From NCBI RefSeq assembly GCF_026213295.1, contig NC_079412.1:5019962-5083961 (forward strand): a DNA stretch of 64,000 nucleotides, written 5' to 3'. Positions within the stretch are counted from its first letter, which is position 1. Each line of letters begins with the position of its first letter. The notes beneath the pieces were generated by a model. That model had not been told where the DNA came from. It worked only from the letters and a program-made list of their open reading frames with translations, and did no database searches. The stretch is from Gadus chalcogrammus (lineage: Eukaryota > Chordata > Actinopteri > Gadiformes > Gadidae). Positions 35,620 to 46,928 of the stretch are shown here, one piece after another. A program made the translations under genes and the position numbers.

Positions 35620-36130
35620 TTGTCTGCGCTGAGAATGTATTTTTCAATGCTGTCACATGGTCTCAGAAGTTCGACAGGCCCGACTCAGGGCCGTGATCAA
35701 ATTGATCATTTCAATATCCAAAGTATTTTTGAGTGTACTGTATACGTGTAGCAGTGTCTTTGTTCATTTAGCTAGGTCTTGAGCAGCTGATCCCGGGTCA
35801 GACCTCTTTAGTACAATGTTACCACTCCCGGTTCAGTCACTCTACTTCTGCTTTTTAATTTTTGTCCTGGTAATGAACGAAAGCAGAGTGAAATGGCAGA
35901 TGGGATATCAAAAGCACATGTAATTGGATACCAATGTGCGACCCCACAAGCAGCATCAAGACACATCTGCACATACACATCCATCATACACAAACACACA
36001 ACACCCTTCACCAAAGGAGAATATCTAAATCAACCATGATTGCATTCAGCGTTCAGCTCCTTCGTGTACTAAGGTCTCCCTCGCTCTCGCTCTTGCTCTC
36101 ACGCTCGATCTGGATCTGGCTGTGGCTCTT
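35620..36130. other. Unrecognised DNA
   Basis: Nothing recognised. Confidence 0.4.
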
Positions 36131-36140
36131 GCTCTGACTC

Positions 36141-36747
36141 TAGCTCCGGCTCTAGCTCTGGCTCTTACTCACACACTGGCCCTAGCTCTCTCACTCTGGC
36201 TCTAGCTCTGGCTCTTACTCACACACTGGCCCTAGCTCTCTCACTCTGGCTCTAGCTCTGGCTCTTACTCACACACTGGCCCTAGCTCTCTCACTCTGGC
36301 TCTATCTCTGGCTCTTACTCACACACTGGCCCTAGCTCTCTCACTCTGGCTCTAGCTCTGGCTCTTACTCACACACTGGCCCTAGCTCTCTCACTCTGGC
36401 TCTAGCTCTGGCTCTTACTCACACACTGGCCCTAGCTCTCTCACTCTGGCTCTAGCTCTGGCTCTTACTCACACACTGGCCCTAGCTCTCTCACTCTGGC
36501 TCTATCTCTGGCTCTTACTCACACACTGGCCCCAGCTCTCTCACTCTGGCTCTATCTCTGGCTCTTACTCACACACTGGCCCTAGCTCTCTCACTCTGGC
36601 TCTATCTCTGGCTCTTACTCACACACTGGCCCTAGCTCTCTCACTCTGGCTCTATCTCTGGCTCTTACTCACACACTGGCCCTAGCTCTCTCACTCTGGC
36701 TCTATCTCTGGCTCTTACTCACACACTGGCCCTAGCTCTCTCACTCT
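36141..36747. repeat. 50-bp minisatellite (VNTR), about 12 copies
   Basis: The period is exactly 50 bp. Each unit contains 'tcactctggctct', 'ctctggctcttactcacac' and 'actggccctagctctc'. Units differ mainly at one site, tctagctc versus tctatctc. The left copies carry mostly 'tctag' and the right copies 'tctat', which suggests segmental spread of variants along the array. The plus strand is strongly pyrimidine-biased. It has no coding meaning. Confidence 0.95.
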
Positions 36748-36749
36748 CA

Positions 36750-39105
<2,356 letters not shown>

Positions 39106-39447
39106 ACCTTACCTTTTGATTACAATTTGGCTGCTCCTGATTGGGCAGACCATTGCTTGGACAGGGCTCAATGGTTTTTGCGTGTGTTTTGTATGTGGCA
39201 TGAGTGAGTGGGTGATATCAAGATCAGCAACAAGGAGTGGGGGGTTAAGAAGGGGGGAGTAGGAGGGAAGGAGCAAAGGGGGAAAGGATGGGAGAGATGT
39301 GAGCCTCTGCTTTGAGGCATTCCATCATCCACAAAACTCATGCAGTTTCCTTCTCTCTTCGCTCCTCCGACTGAAAATAGATAGAGATAGGGAGAGAGAT
39401 ATAGATGAGAGTGAACGAGAGGAGGGGGGAGTCAAAGAGAGGGAGAG

Positions 39448-39450
<3 letters not shown>

Positions 39451-39527
<77 letters not shown>
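39451..39527. repeat. (GA)n microsatellite
   Basis: An almost pure GA tract of about 77 bp, just upstream of the presumed slc12a5 5' UTR. Confidence 0.97.
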
Positions 39528-39529
<2 letters not shown>

Positions 39530-39539
39530 TGAATCACGC

Positions 39540-40057
39540 TCACAAGCCAGCGAAGAGGAGACGTAGAGAGGAGGAGAATCTACGAAGAGGAGGGGAGCAA
39601 AAAAAAGCCTTCTCTCTCGTGTAGTCTCTTCTCTTCCTCCGTGGCTGCTCGAGGTGCATCCTACGGCCGGTCAGGAGGAGCAGAGGCGCTCGGGCTATCT
39701 TTTTTTTTTCCTCTTCCGTTTACTTCCCTTCCTTCCCCCTTCCCTACCACCGCCTTTGCTACTATTTTATTTTCTCCCCCGCCTTTTCCTGCTTTCTGGA
39801 TCTGCTGTCAAGCGCCGGTTGCAATCGCAACCAGCTCGGTGCGAGCAGCGCAGAGGAGAAGCCCGGCGAATCTGCAGAGCAGAGCGAGAGAAGGAGAGAG
39901 AAGGAGAGAGAACCATCCGACGAGGGGGGGGAGGAGGAGACAGGTTTTTTTCGGTCTGAAGCTGGTTCTCCGCCGTCCCCACTGAGGTGCACGGTCGTCA
40001 CCAGCACCACCACCGCCGCCTCAGACTCCTGCATCCCTGTCGCGGCTCTGCGAGCGG

Positions 40058-40108
<51 letters not shown>

Positions 40109-40120
40109 CACGACGGCAGG
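39540..40120 (+). promoter_or_regulatory. slc12a5: Presumed slc12a5 promoter and 5' UTR
   Basis: This segment directly precedes the slc12a5 ATG. It is the most CpG-containing and GC-rich stretch near the gene (about 39780-40060), purine-rich on the plus strand. There is no obvious TATA box, which suits a CpG-type promoter. A short (GA)n tract (40062-40103) lies only 17 bp before the start codon, so it would be in the 5' UTR. An RE1 left half-site (cagcaccac near 40001) lacks a right half. The transcription start cannot be fixed from sequence alone. Confidence 0.5.
40062..40103. repeat. (GA)n tract in presumed 5' UTR
   Basis: About 21 GA units end 17 bp before the slc12a5 ATG. Length variation here would change the leader of the transcript. 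Confidence 0.93.
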
Positions 40121-40175
40121 ATGCTGAACAACCTGACCGATACGGAGGAGGGGGATGGGGGAGCCCAGAACCAGG
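40121..40175 (+). CDS. slc12a5: slc12a5 (KCC2), first coding exon, isoform b type; partial gene
   Basis: The product is the neuron-specific K-Cl cotransporter KCC2, a plasma-membrane protein that extrudes chloride and so makes GABA and glycine responses inhibitory. The 18 codons read MLNNLTDTEEGDGGAQNQ plus one base of the next codon, then a GT donor (gtgagtga at 40176). From memory, the mammalian KCC2b isoform begins MLNNLTDCEDGDGGAN and its first exon ends in the same phase before the glycine of the shared 'GDGN' exon. Start choice: the ATG has A at -3 (ggcaggATG) and matches the family start. This exon supplies only the cytosolic N-terminus; all membrane segments lie in later exons, none of which is in the window. 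Fish have two copies of this gene (a and b); which one this is cannot be told from so little sequence. Confidence 0.85.
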
Positions 40176-40282
40176 GTGAGTGATGAGGGGTGGGTGCATG
40201 TGCGGGCGTGCGTTGTTCGAGGGAAGGGGGGAGGGTGATATACATGCAATTTTACAAATGTACGCAAACTCAATAAATACAC

Positions 40283-40410
<128 letters not shown>

Positions 40411-40849
40411 AGCTTGGATTAAAGCTTGCGATGCGGAGGGGCTTTTTGCAAGCGGACGGAAGAGAGCAGTTGCGCGCATACAATCTACATAATCACAAAC
40501 AGGTAACCGGTACGTGCGACTGGGCTTCAAAAACGACCGTGCCAGAACAGAACATCAGGGGAGAGATGTAGAAACACGGAGAGCGAGGCGAAACACTCTA
40601 CAAAGGAACAGATGAGCACTCGGCTCAAGTTTGAGCACCTTTGGGCTTAAAGGACAGACATACATGAGAGGGATTTGAATGTGTGTGCCTGTGTGTCTAG
40701 TGCGCGCGTGTGTGCGTTGCATGCCTGCCTGCCTGATGCTACTGGTGCGGGGCGCTGCTGCTGTTCCTACTGCAAGGCTGCTGTGACAGGAATAGTAATG
40801 GGCTTTCTCCATCGATGCATGGGTGAGCGTAAGGGCGTTCTAGCCTTTA

Positions 40850-40878
40850 CACACACACGCACACACAAAGACACACAC

Positions 40879-40969
<91 letters not shown>

Positions 40970-40977
40970 CACACACA
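40850..40977. repeat. (CA)n microsatellite
   Basis: A CA tract with CG and AAAG interruptions on the left, in slc12a5 intron 1. Confidence 0.96.
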
Positions 40978-41520
40978 TCGAATACATACATGCACGCTAT
41001 GATTTTCAATTATTGAACAACAAGCATGTATTGCTTATCCTGTCACACCCAGCTTGGCTAACACGAGCCCTGTCCTTGGTCCCCACTCATCAGATCACAG
41101 CAGCTCACAGTGTATACACCTGAGGTTGTGGCTGTTTCTTTTCAAATCGTTCTAGGTGTCATGTGACATCCACCTTTTAGCTACTGCTTTTATGGTTATT
41201 GCATCAGCGCCGTGCCGTCAAGCCATGTCCCCATTGGGACCCAGGAGACAGGTCGATGCTGCTGCTGCCCCCCCCCCGAAGCATATACCACCCGACAGAT
41301 TGTCTGACGGACGGACTGACTTGGGCTTTTAACACCCGTCCCTTGGCCGTGGCCTACACCAAAGCATATGTAGGTCTGAGCCCATCCTTCAGGGGGCTCC
41401 CTACAATCCCTCGCCGCCCGCGTCGACCTGTATGCGTTGCGACACCGATGGTTTTACCGTGTATCATTCTCCGGCGAGGGCTCCATCTACGCAAGATCTT
41501 TTAATCTGCGCTCTTGTCTT

Positions 41521-41975
41521 TCTTGCTTCCCTCTCTCGATCTGGCTCTCTCTCTCGATCTGGCTCTCTCTCTTGTCACTCTCTCTCTCGATCTGGCTCTC
41601 TCTCTCTCTCTCTCTCGTTCCTCTCTCTCTCTCTCGTTCTGGCTCTCTCTCTCGTTCCTCTCTCTCTTGTTCAGCTCTCTCTCTCTTTCCTTTTTCTCTC
41701 TTGATCTGTCTCTCTCTCTCTCGTTCCTCTCTCTCTCTCGTTCTGGCTCTCTCTCTCGTTCCTCTCCCTCTTGTTCGGCTCTCTCTCTATCCTCTTTCTC
41801 TCTTGATCTGTCTCTCTCTCTCTCTCGTTCCTCTCTCTCTCGTTCTGGCTCTGTCCCTCTCGTTCCTCTCTCTCTTGTTCCGGCTCTGTCTCTCTCGTTC
41901 TTCCCTCTCTCTTGATCTAGCTCTTTCTCTCGTTCCTCTCTCTTGCTCTGCTGCTATTTATTTTTCTCTCCATCT

Positions 41976-42013
<38 letters not shown>
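41521..42013. repeat. CT-rich compound satellite
   Basis: About 490 bp of plus-strand pyrimidines made of 'ctctctcgttc', 'ctcgatctggctctc' and 'cttgatctgtctctc' units, ending in pure CT (about 41980-42012). It yields a long Ser/Leu false frame. Confidence 0.95.
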
Positions 42014-42016
<3 letters not shown>

Positions 42017-42654
42017 TCTGCTTGCCGCAAACTGCATGGACATTTTCCTTTCCTTCCTCCACGTCTCTATTAGACTGGGCTTGTATGGTGTGGTGTCGGT
42101 GCAGTGGTGTGGGGCTCTCTGTGCTCTTTCCTCTCTGTGCTCCCCCAGTGCAGGGACCCTCACCGGGGGCTTAACAGGTTGCGTATGACGGAGTCGTCAC
42201 GGCGATGCCGCTGCCTGCAAGCGCTTCATGACAAAAATAGACCTGAGCGGGGGACATGAATATTTAACTTAATGCGGGCATCTTTTTAGGCTGGGGAATC
42301 ACAACGGGCCCAGCAGACAAGCCTTTAGTTAAAAAAACAAAAAAGAAAGTGTGAGGTGGTTGGCGAGAGGTTCGAATGACGCTTGACCTGCTTAAGCAAG
42401 CTCACATCCCTGGCCATGCAAATGCGTGTGTGCATATGAGTGCACATGCAAATGTGTGTGTTCCTGAATCAGGACTTTTATGAATTTTGTGCTCATGTGT
42501 ATGCCTCTGCATAGTTCCATACGTTTATGTGCAGTGATGGCTGAAGCCTAGCCTGAACCATAGTGTTATTTCTTAACGCTGTTTGGATCTATAGAGAGGG
42601 CACATCATTTAAGATTGTGTGACCTTGTCCCTTCTTTTTACAAATACATTTACA

Positions 42655-42695
42655 TACCCTATACCCCAGTGATACCCCAGTGATACCCCAGTGAA
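42655..42695. repeat. Short tandem repeat, 13-bp unit
   Basis: The unit gataccccagt(ga) occurs about three times. Confidence 0.8.
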
Positions 42696-42733
42696 ACGTC
42701 GGGAAGGTATGAACAGATAGATGCCGCCCCAGC

Positions 42734-42766
<33 letters not shown>

Positions 42767-42806
42767 GCGTGTGCGTGTGCGTGTGCGTGTGCGTGTGCGT
42801 GTGTGT
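42734..42806. repeat. (GT)n/(GTGCGT)n microsatellite
   Basis: A pure GT half is followed by six GTGCGT units. It lies about 60 bp before the RE1 candidates. Confidence 0.95.
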
Positions 42807-42864
42807 TCCCCAGTACTATGCAGGGCAGACACCCAGGGCTCTGGTCCGGGGCTGTCTGCTCCAC

Positions 42865-42885
42865 AGTGCTCTCCATGGTGCTTCC
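42865..42885 (-). promoter_or_regulatory. Weak RE1/NRSF (REST) site candidate
   Basis: Minus-strand reading contains GCACCATGGA followed by gAGC. It agrees with about 15 of 21 positions of the RE1 consensus (TTCAGCACC N NGGACAGCGCC type), with the inner GCACCATGGA intact but changes in both outer halves. It is 79 bp upstream of a better match. Confidence 0.35.
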
Positions 42886-42943
42886 CTCCCCCAGTGAGCC
42901 CAGGTACGCAGGCTGGGGAAGAGGAGTCAGCTCCGGGCTGCAG

Positions 42944-42964
42944 GCTGCTGTCCGAGGTGCTGAT
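42944..42964 (-). promoter_or_regulatory. RE1/NRSF (REST) silencer element in slc12a5 intron 1
   Basis: On the minus strand the site reads TCAGCACC, two bases, then GGACAGC, with one base to either side completing the 21-mer. I count 17 of 21 consensus positions, including all of the conserved core. REST binds such sites and silences neuronal genes in non-neuronal cells. Mammalian KCC2 is known to carry RE1 elements, one of them in intron 1. The location here, about 2.8 kb after the exon 1 donor, therefore fits. Binding itself is inference. Confidence 0.7.
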
Positions 42965-43025
42965 TTATAGCCTTCATTACACGGCCTGGTTTACAGCCAG
43001 AGAGAAGCGCAGGGCTGGGTTTATT

Positions 43026-43290
<265 letters not shown>

Positions 43291-43482
43291 GAGTGGGGGT
43301 ATGGGTGATCAGGCACTTTGCCTCTACTGAACCGCAAACTATGAAGTTGATTTTGTATAGGCAGGGATACAACAGAAGAAGCATTCTTACTTTGTAGCTT
43401 TGATGTATTTGGTTATTGGTGTTTCAGCCTCTCTTCTTCCCCTGGGTTTGTTTTGTTAATTGTTAACATGTTTCTCTCTTAG

Positions 43483-43566
43483 GAAATGTGAATGGGGTTG
43501 TGAAGGATTGTGGAGATTGTGATGACGGTGTGTGTGAGGGATGGAAGGGGTTGGTGGTGAATAGAG
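43483..43566 (+). CDS. Candidate 84-nt in-frame cassette exon of slc12a5
   Basis: The acceptor is strong (tgtttctctcttag|G after a tgttaac branch-like motif) and the donor matches consensus (AGAG|gtaagag). Read in the phase left by exon 1 it is open through all 28 codons, beginning GNVNGVVKDCGDCDDG and ending GLVVNR. Because 84 is divisible by three and the phase is 1 on both sides, including or skipping it would not disturb the frame into the common exon. It would add a cysteine- and aspartate-rich insert to the cytosolic N-terminus. I do not recall such an exon in mammalian KCC2. It could be a chance open segment in GT/GA-rich sequence, so confidence is limited. Confidence 0.33.
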
Positions 43567-43637
43567 GTAAGAGGAAGGTTGTTCTTCATTTTGGGCTTTC
43601 AATACACAGATGGCTAGGGTGATTTTCCTTTTTAAAC

Positions 43638-43727
<90 letters not shown>
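43638..43727. repeat. (ATT)n microsatellite
   Basis: About 30 uninterrupted ATT units, 70 bp after the candidate cassette exon. Confidence 0.97.
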
Positions 43728-44666
43728 CATAAACTAGTCATTACGGGTGGACTTCTGACTATCAAATGTGATGGGAGAGGATATACGTTTTTATGTATCT
43801 GTTGGCCGATTAACTCATGATTTATGTGTTTTTATTCTTTCTTTATTCAAAATATTTGGCTTACATTGAATACGTGAAATAAACCTAAAGCTGCAAGTTG
43901 GCTCCCATAGCTTTATGTAGCTAACAGGAGCATAAATATTGTTGTGCATATTTTATTGGCTATCGTTATAATCTAGTCAATATAGCTATAAATGATAAAC
44001 TAGTAATTACAAGTGGATGTCTGGCTCTCAAGTGTGATGGGAAAGTATGTTTGTAGGTTTTATACATCTGTAGGCCAATTAACTCAAGGCTTTATGTGTT
44101 TTTCATTGGAGTTTAAAATCATAAATTTACCACCAAATGTCTAACATATAAATATGTGTGATGGCATCTGTGTTGTCAGTAACACAAGCAAAGCATCGTT
44201 TCTATGTAATCGGAGAGTACTATAGAGTCTTTCCTCAGCATAGTCGTACACTGACTAATAATAAAGTAAATCGTAAGATTTTGGGGTGATTAAGTGCTTA
44301 AGTAGTCCAACAGCAGATGACACTAATCTGGGAAACAGGGCGGTGGTCTTTTGCTTCACAATGGTTTCGACTGATCATGTCGCTAGAAGTGGAGATGTAT
44401 AAGTGTGTAACAGAAATGTAACTGTAAAATAGTGTCTGTAAAGGTTTGAAATCCACAGTGTGCAGAGTAGCCTCTGTAAGAATACGCTGATTAAAATCCC
44501 CTTCTGAAACCTTAGTTTATTTGCATGAATCCATTTCTCTTCGGGTAGAATATCTCAAACTAAACCGGAAACAAGGCATAGCTTTGCTCCATAAGGTTTT
44601 GGTTTCCGGCCCAGGATCTATGCAGTCGTCCCCTGACGTTCGTCTAAAGTGTAGAAGGACTTCTTG
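43728..44666. other. Presumed intron 1, unrecognised
   Basis: Contains two related segments, 43728-43830 and about 43995-44105. They share 'aaactagt(c/a)attac', 'gtgga(c/t)(t/g)tctg', 'caa(a/g)tgtgatggga' and 'tttatgtgttttt', so this is an old duplication about 260 bp apart. Confidence 0.5.
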
Positions 44667-45028
44667 GTCCGGGTATAGGGCTTAAGGTTCCCGGGTATAG
44701 GGCTTAAGGGACCCGTATATTGGGCTTAAGGGGCCCGGGTATAACGCTTAAGGGACCCGGGTACAGGACTTAAGGGACCCGGGTATATGGGTTTAAGGGA
44801 CCGGGGGTATAGGGCTTAAGGGACCTGGGTATAGGGGCTTAATGGACCCGGGTATAGGACTTAAGGGACCCGGTCATGTGGGCTTAAGGGGCCGGGGGTA
44901 TAGGGCTTAAGGGACCCGGGTACAGGATTTAAGGGGCCCGGGTATGGGGCTCAAGGGACCCGGGTACGGGGGATTAAGGGACCCGGGTATAGGACTTAAG
45001 GGACCCGGGTATGGGGCTTAAGGGACCC
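44667..45028. repeat. Minisatellite, unit about 21-23 bp
   Basis: About 17 imperfect copies of the type 'ggcttaagggacccgggta' plus 'tag'. Each has a CCCGGG-type core and a CTTAAG palindrome. Copies vary in length by 1-2 bases. GC-rich and self-complementary. Confidence 0.95.
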
Positions 45029-45029
45029 A

Positions 45030-45655
45030 GCATGTTCCTTAGTTGCCTTCAAGAAGCAAAGAAAAAAAGCATCCTAGCATGTCAAAATACAAATAAAAAG
45101 TAGGACAAAACATGCTACATATCTGAACGATTAGTAGTGAAATATTTTGCTCAAGTAAATGGTTGAAAGCACCTCGGTAGATTTTATTTGCTAGTTGCAA
45201 TCAGGCTTTAGATGTGTCGGGAGAAATGGATGCAAATCCTTTTGACTATATGGTGCTCCATCACCAGCTGAATACTTCTAAAATCTCCCAGTGGGATCAA
45301 TATATAATATTATATCTCCTACTTGTATGTCATTGTGTTTCTCTCATTGTGCATTAAGAGTTATGTTTAGGTTCAGAGTTATTTAGCCAACGATCTCAAG
45401 CAGTCTTACTTCCAAGTGATGCGGTGTTCATTGAATGACTTCCTCAAGGACACTGTGACGGCCCCATCAAGACGTTCCTGGGAGTCCAGCCAAGTTGTTC
45501 CACTTGACAAGCGGTCTAACTTACTGCAAGGTTAAACATCCTGCTCAATAGAATTAGCACCAAGCTGTATTAATTTAGAAATAGGGCTCTTTCGCCAATG
45601 TCTAAATGAAATGAATAATAGGTAATAATAAAATGAACTACCCCTCAATACCTTG
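45030..45655. other. Presumed intron 1, unrecognised
   Basis: Nothing recognised. Confidence 0.4.
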
Positions 45656-45657
45656 AC

Positions 45658-45820
45658 CCATCATTCCATCCAGCTATCCTTATGCCCCTCCTTCCATCAA
45701 CCGTTCTTGCCATCACTCCATCATTCAGTCAACCTTTACCTATCAATCCATCCCTCCTTCCATCCCTCCTTCCATCCACCCTTCCATCCCTCAACCCTTC
45801 CATCCACCCTTGAAACCCTC
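45658..45820. repeat. (CCATCCCT)n-like low-complexity tract
   Basis: Irregular CCAT, CCTT and CCCT units, clearest at 45740-45815 (tccatccctccttccatccc). Confidence 0.88.
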
Positions 45821-46163
45821 CATGCACTCTCCCAGGGTCTGTAGCACTCGGTGTTGCCTGGCCCGGGCGGCGAGCGAGGGCCAGTAATGGTGTTTTAGTT
45901 CTGGCTGACTGCGTAACACAGTCAAACGCTCCCCCGGGGCCCTCTTCGGGAGCCGGTGGTTGTGGACACTCAACGACATTATTGCCCCGGCCTCCACCAC
46001 GGCCCAGCGTCTCAGCCTCGACAACCCAGAGGAAAGAGAGAGAGAGGGAGAAAGGCCCTCCAGGGCTCCAGACTAACGTTTTCCTTGGGTGCACTGGTGC
46101 GCCTACATTTTTAAATTGGGTGCACCAGCACGTATTTATGGTGCACCCAAGTTTTGAGTTGTG

Positions 46164-46179
46164 GGGGGGGGGGGGGGGG
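46164..46179. repeat. Poly-G run
   Basis: Sixteen or so consecutive G within the CAGGG element. Confidence 0.9.
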
Positions 46180-46276
46180 CAACCCGGGCAGCTGCACTGG
46201 TTGCACCGTCGATAATTACGCCATTGATTAATAATATCTTGATCATTAAATAAATGCCTTAAATAAATGCCGAATC

Positions 46277-46768
46277 TGTATCTCTCATAAAGAATATCAT
46301 CAGACAATGCCAAGGGATCGGTTCTGTCCCGAAAAACCCTCTGTCTCCGGAGAGACACCTGTACGATAAGTGCGCCGAGGTCCATGGGAACACCCACAAA
46401 TGGTGACGCCATTATCGGAGGAGGGGCTAGGAAGCTGCGCACGCCGATATAAGCAGCCGATCTCCGGGTAGACTCGCTGAAAAGCTGCTCCCGACCAGGT
46501 TTGGTTGCGAGCGTAAGTCACCATGGTGATACAGCGACGCTTAAAGAGATCGACTTTCATGGTACAGCTAACCCAGGCTTTCAGCTCAACATACCTCGCT
46601 AACCCTCTAATCGAGCTTCGTAGTACAGGCCCCTGGATTGGGCTTCGCGGGTTTGTTTACCCGCGTTGCTATTGTTACCGGTCTTGCGTGTTCCAACGGT
46701 TTATTAGGTGTCTAATAAATCGCTGTCTAATCAATACTTCATTCACTGCCTCTTCCGTGGTTATTACA
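46277..46768 (+). mobile_element. LTR-like segment (possible solo LTR)
   Basis: The segment has promoter-like and polyadenylation-like signals at the distance expected in an LTR: TATAAG at 46448 and AATAAA at 46714. One possible boundary pair is TGTA (46277) and TACA (ending 46768). The flanking bases do not form a clear 4-6 bp duplication, so the ends and the LTR call are uncertain. No retrotransposon coding region is nearby. Confidence 0.3.
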
Positions 46769-46928
46769 ATATTATGAATAGACTGCTCTGTAAAAAAAAT
46801 AAAAATAATAATTATACCAGATACATTTTCAGTCGCACCGGTGCGCCCAAATAAAATATTTGGTCGCACTACCCCGAATTCTAGGCGCATGTGCGCCCAA
46901 ATTAGGCGCACTCTGGAGCCCTGCCCTC

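Larger units (their letters stand above)
46061..46923. mobile_element. CAGGG-ended DNA transposon-like element (863 bp)
   Basis: Begins CAGGGCTCCAGA and ends TCTGGAGCCCTG, a perfect 12-bp terminal inverted repeat. It is flanked by ccctc on both sides (46056-46060, 46924-46928), a 5-bp duplication. Subterminal regions on both sides carry GTGCGCC/GGTGCAC repeats ('ggtgcactggtgcgcc', 'gcaccggtgcgccc'). There is no transposase. CAGGG ends suggest hAT, but an 8-bp duplication is not seen, so the superfamily is left open. The middle (46277-46768) looks like an inserted LTR. Confidence 0.75.

Noticed and set aside
39990..40020. RE1 site in the slc12a5 leader (cagcaccac)
   Set aside because: Only the left half matches; the GGACAG half is absent.
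41437..42174. 245-codon open frame, Ser/Leu rich
   Set aside because: It follows the CT-rich compound repeat; composition comes from CTCTCT units and there is no domain or splice context.
42360..42400. tRNA-like B box (ggttcgaatgac)
   Set aside because: No A box at the right distance and no cloverleaf pairing.
45729..46442. 237-codon minus-strand open frame
   Set aside because: It crosses a low-complexity CCAT tract and the border and poly-G run of a transposon-like element, so it cannot be one gene.
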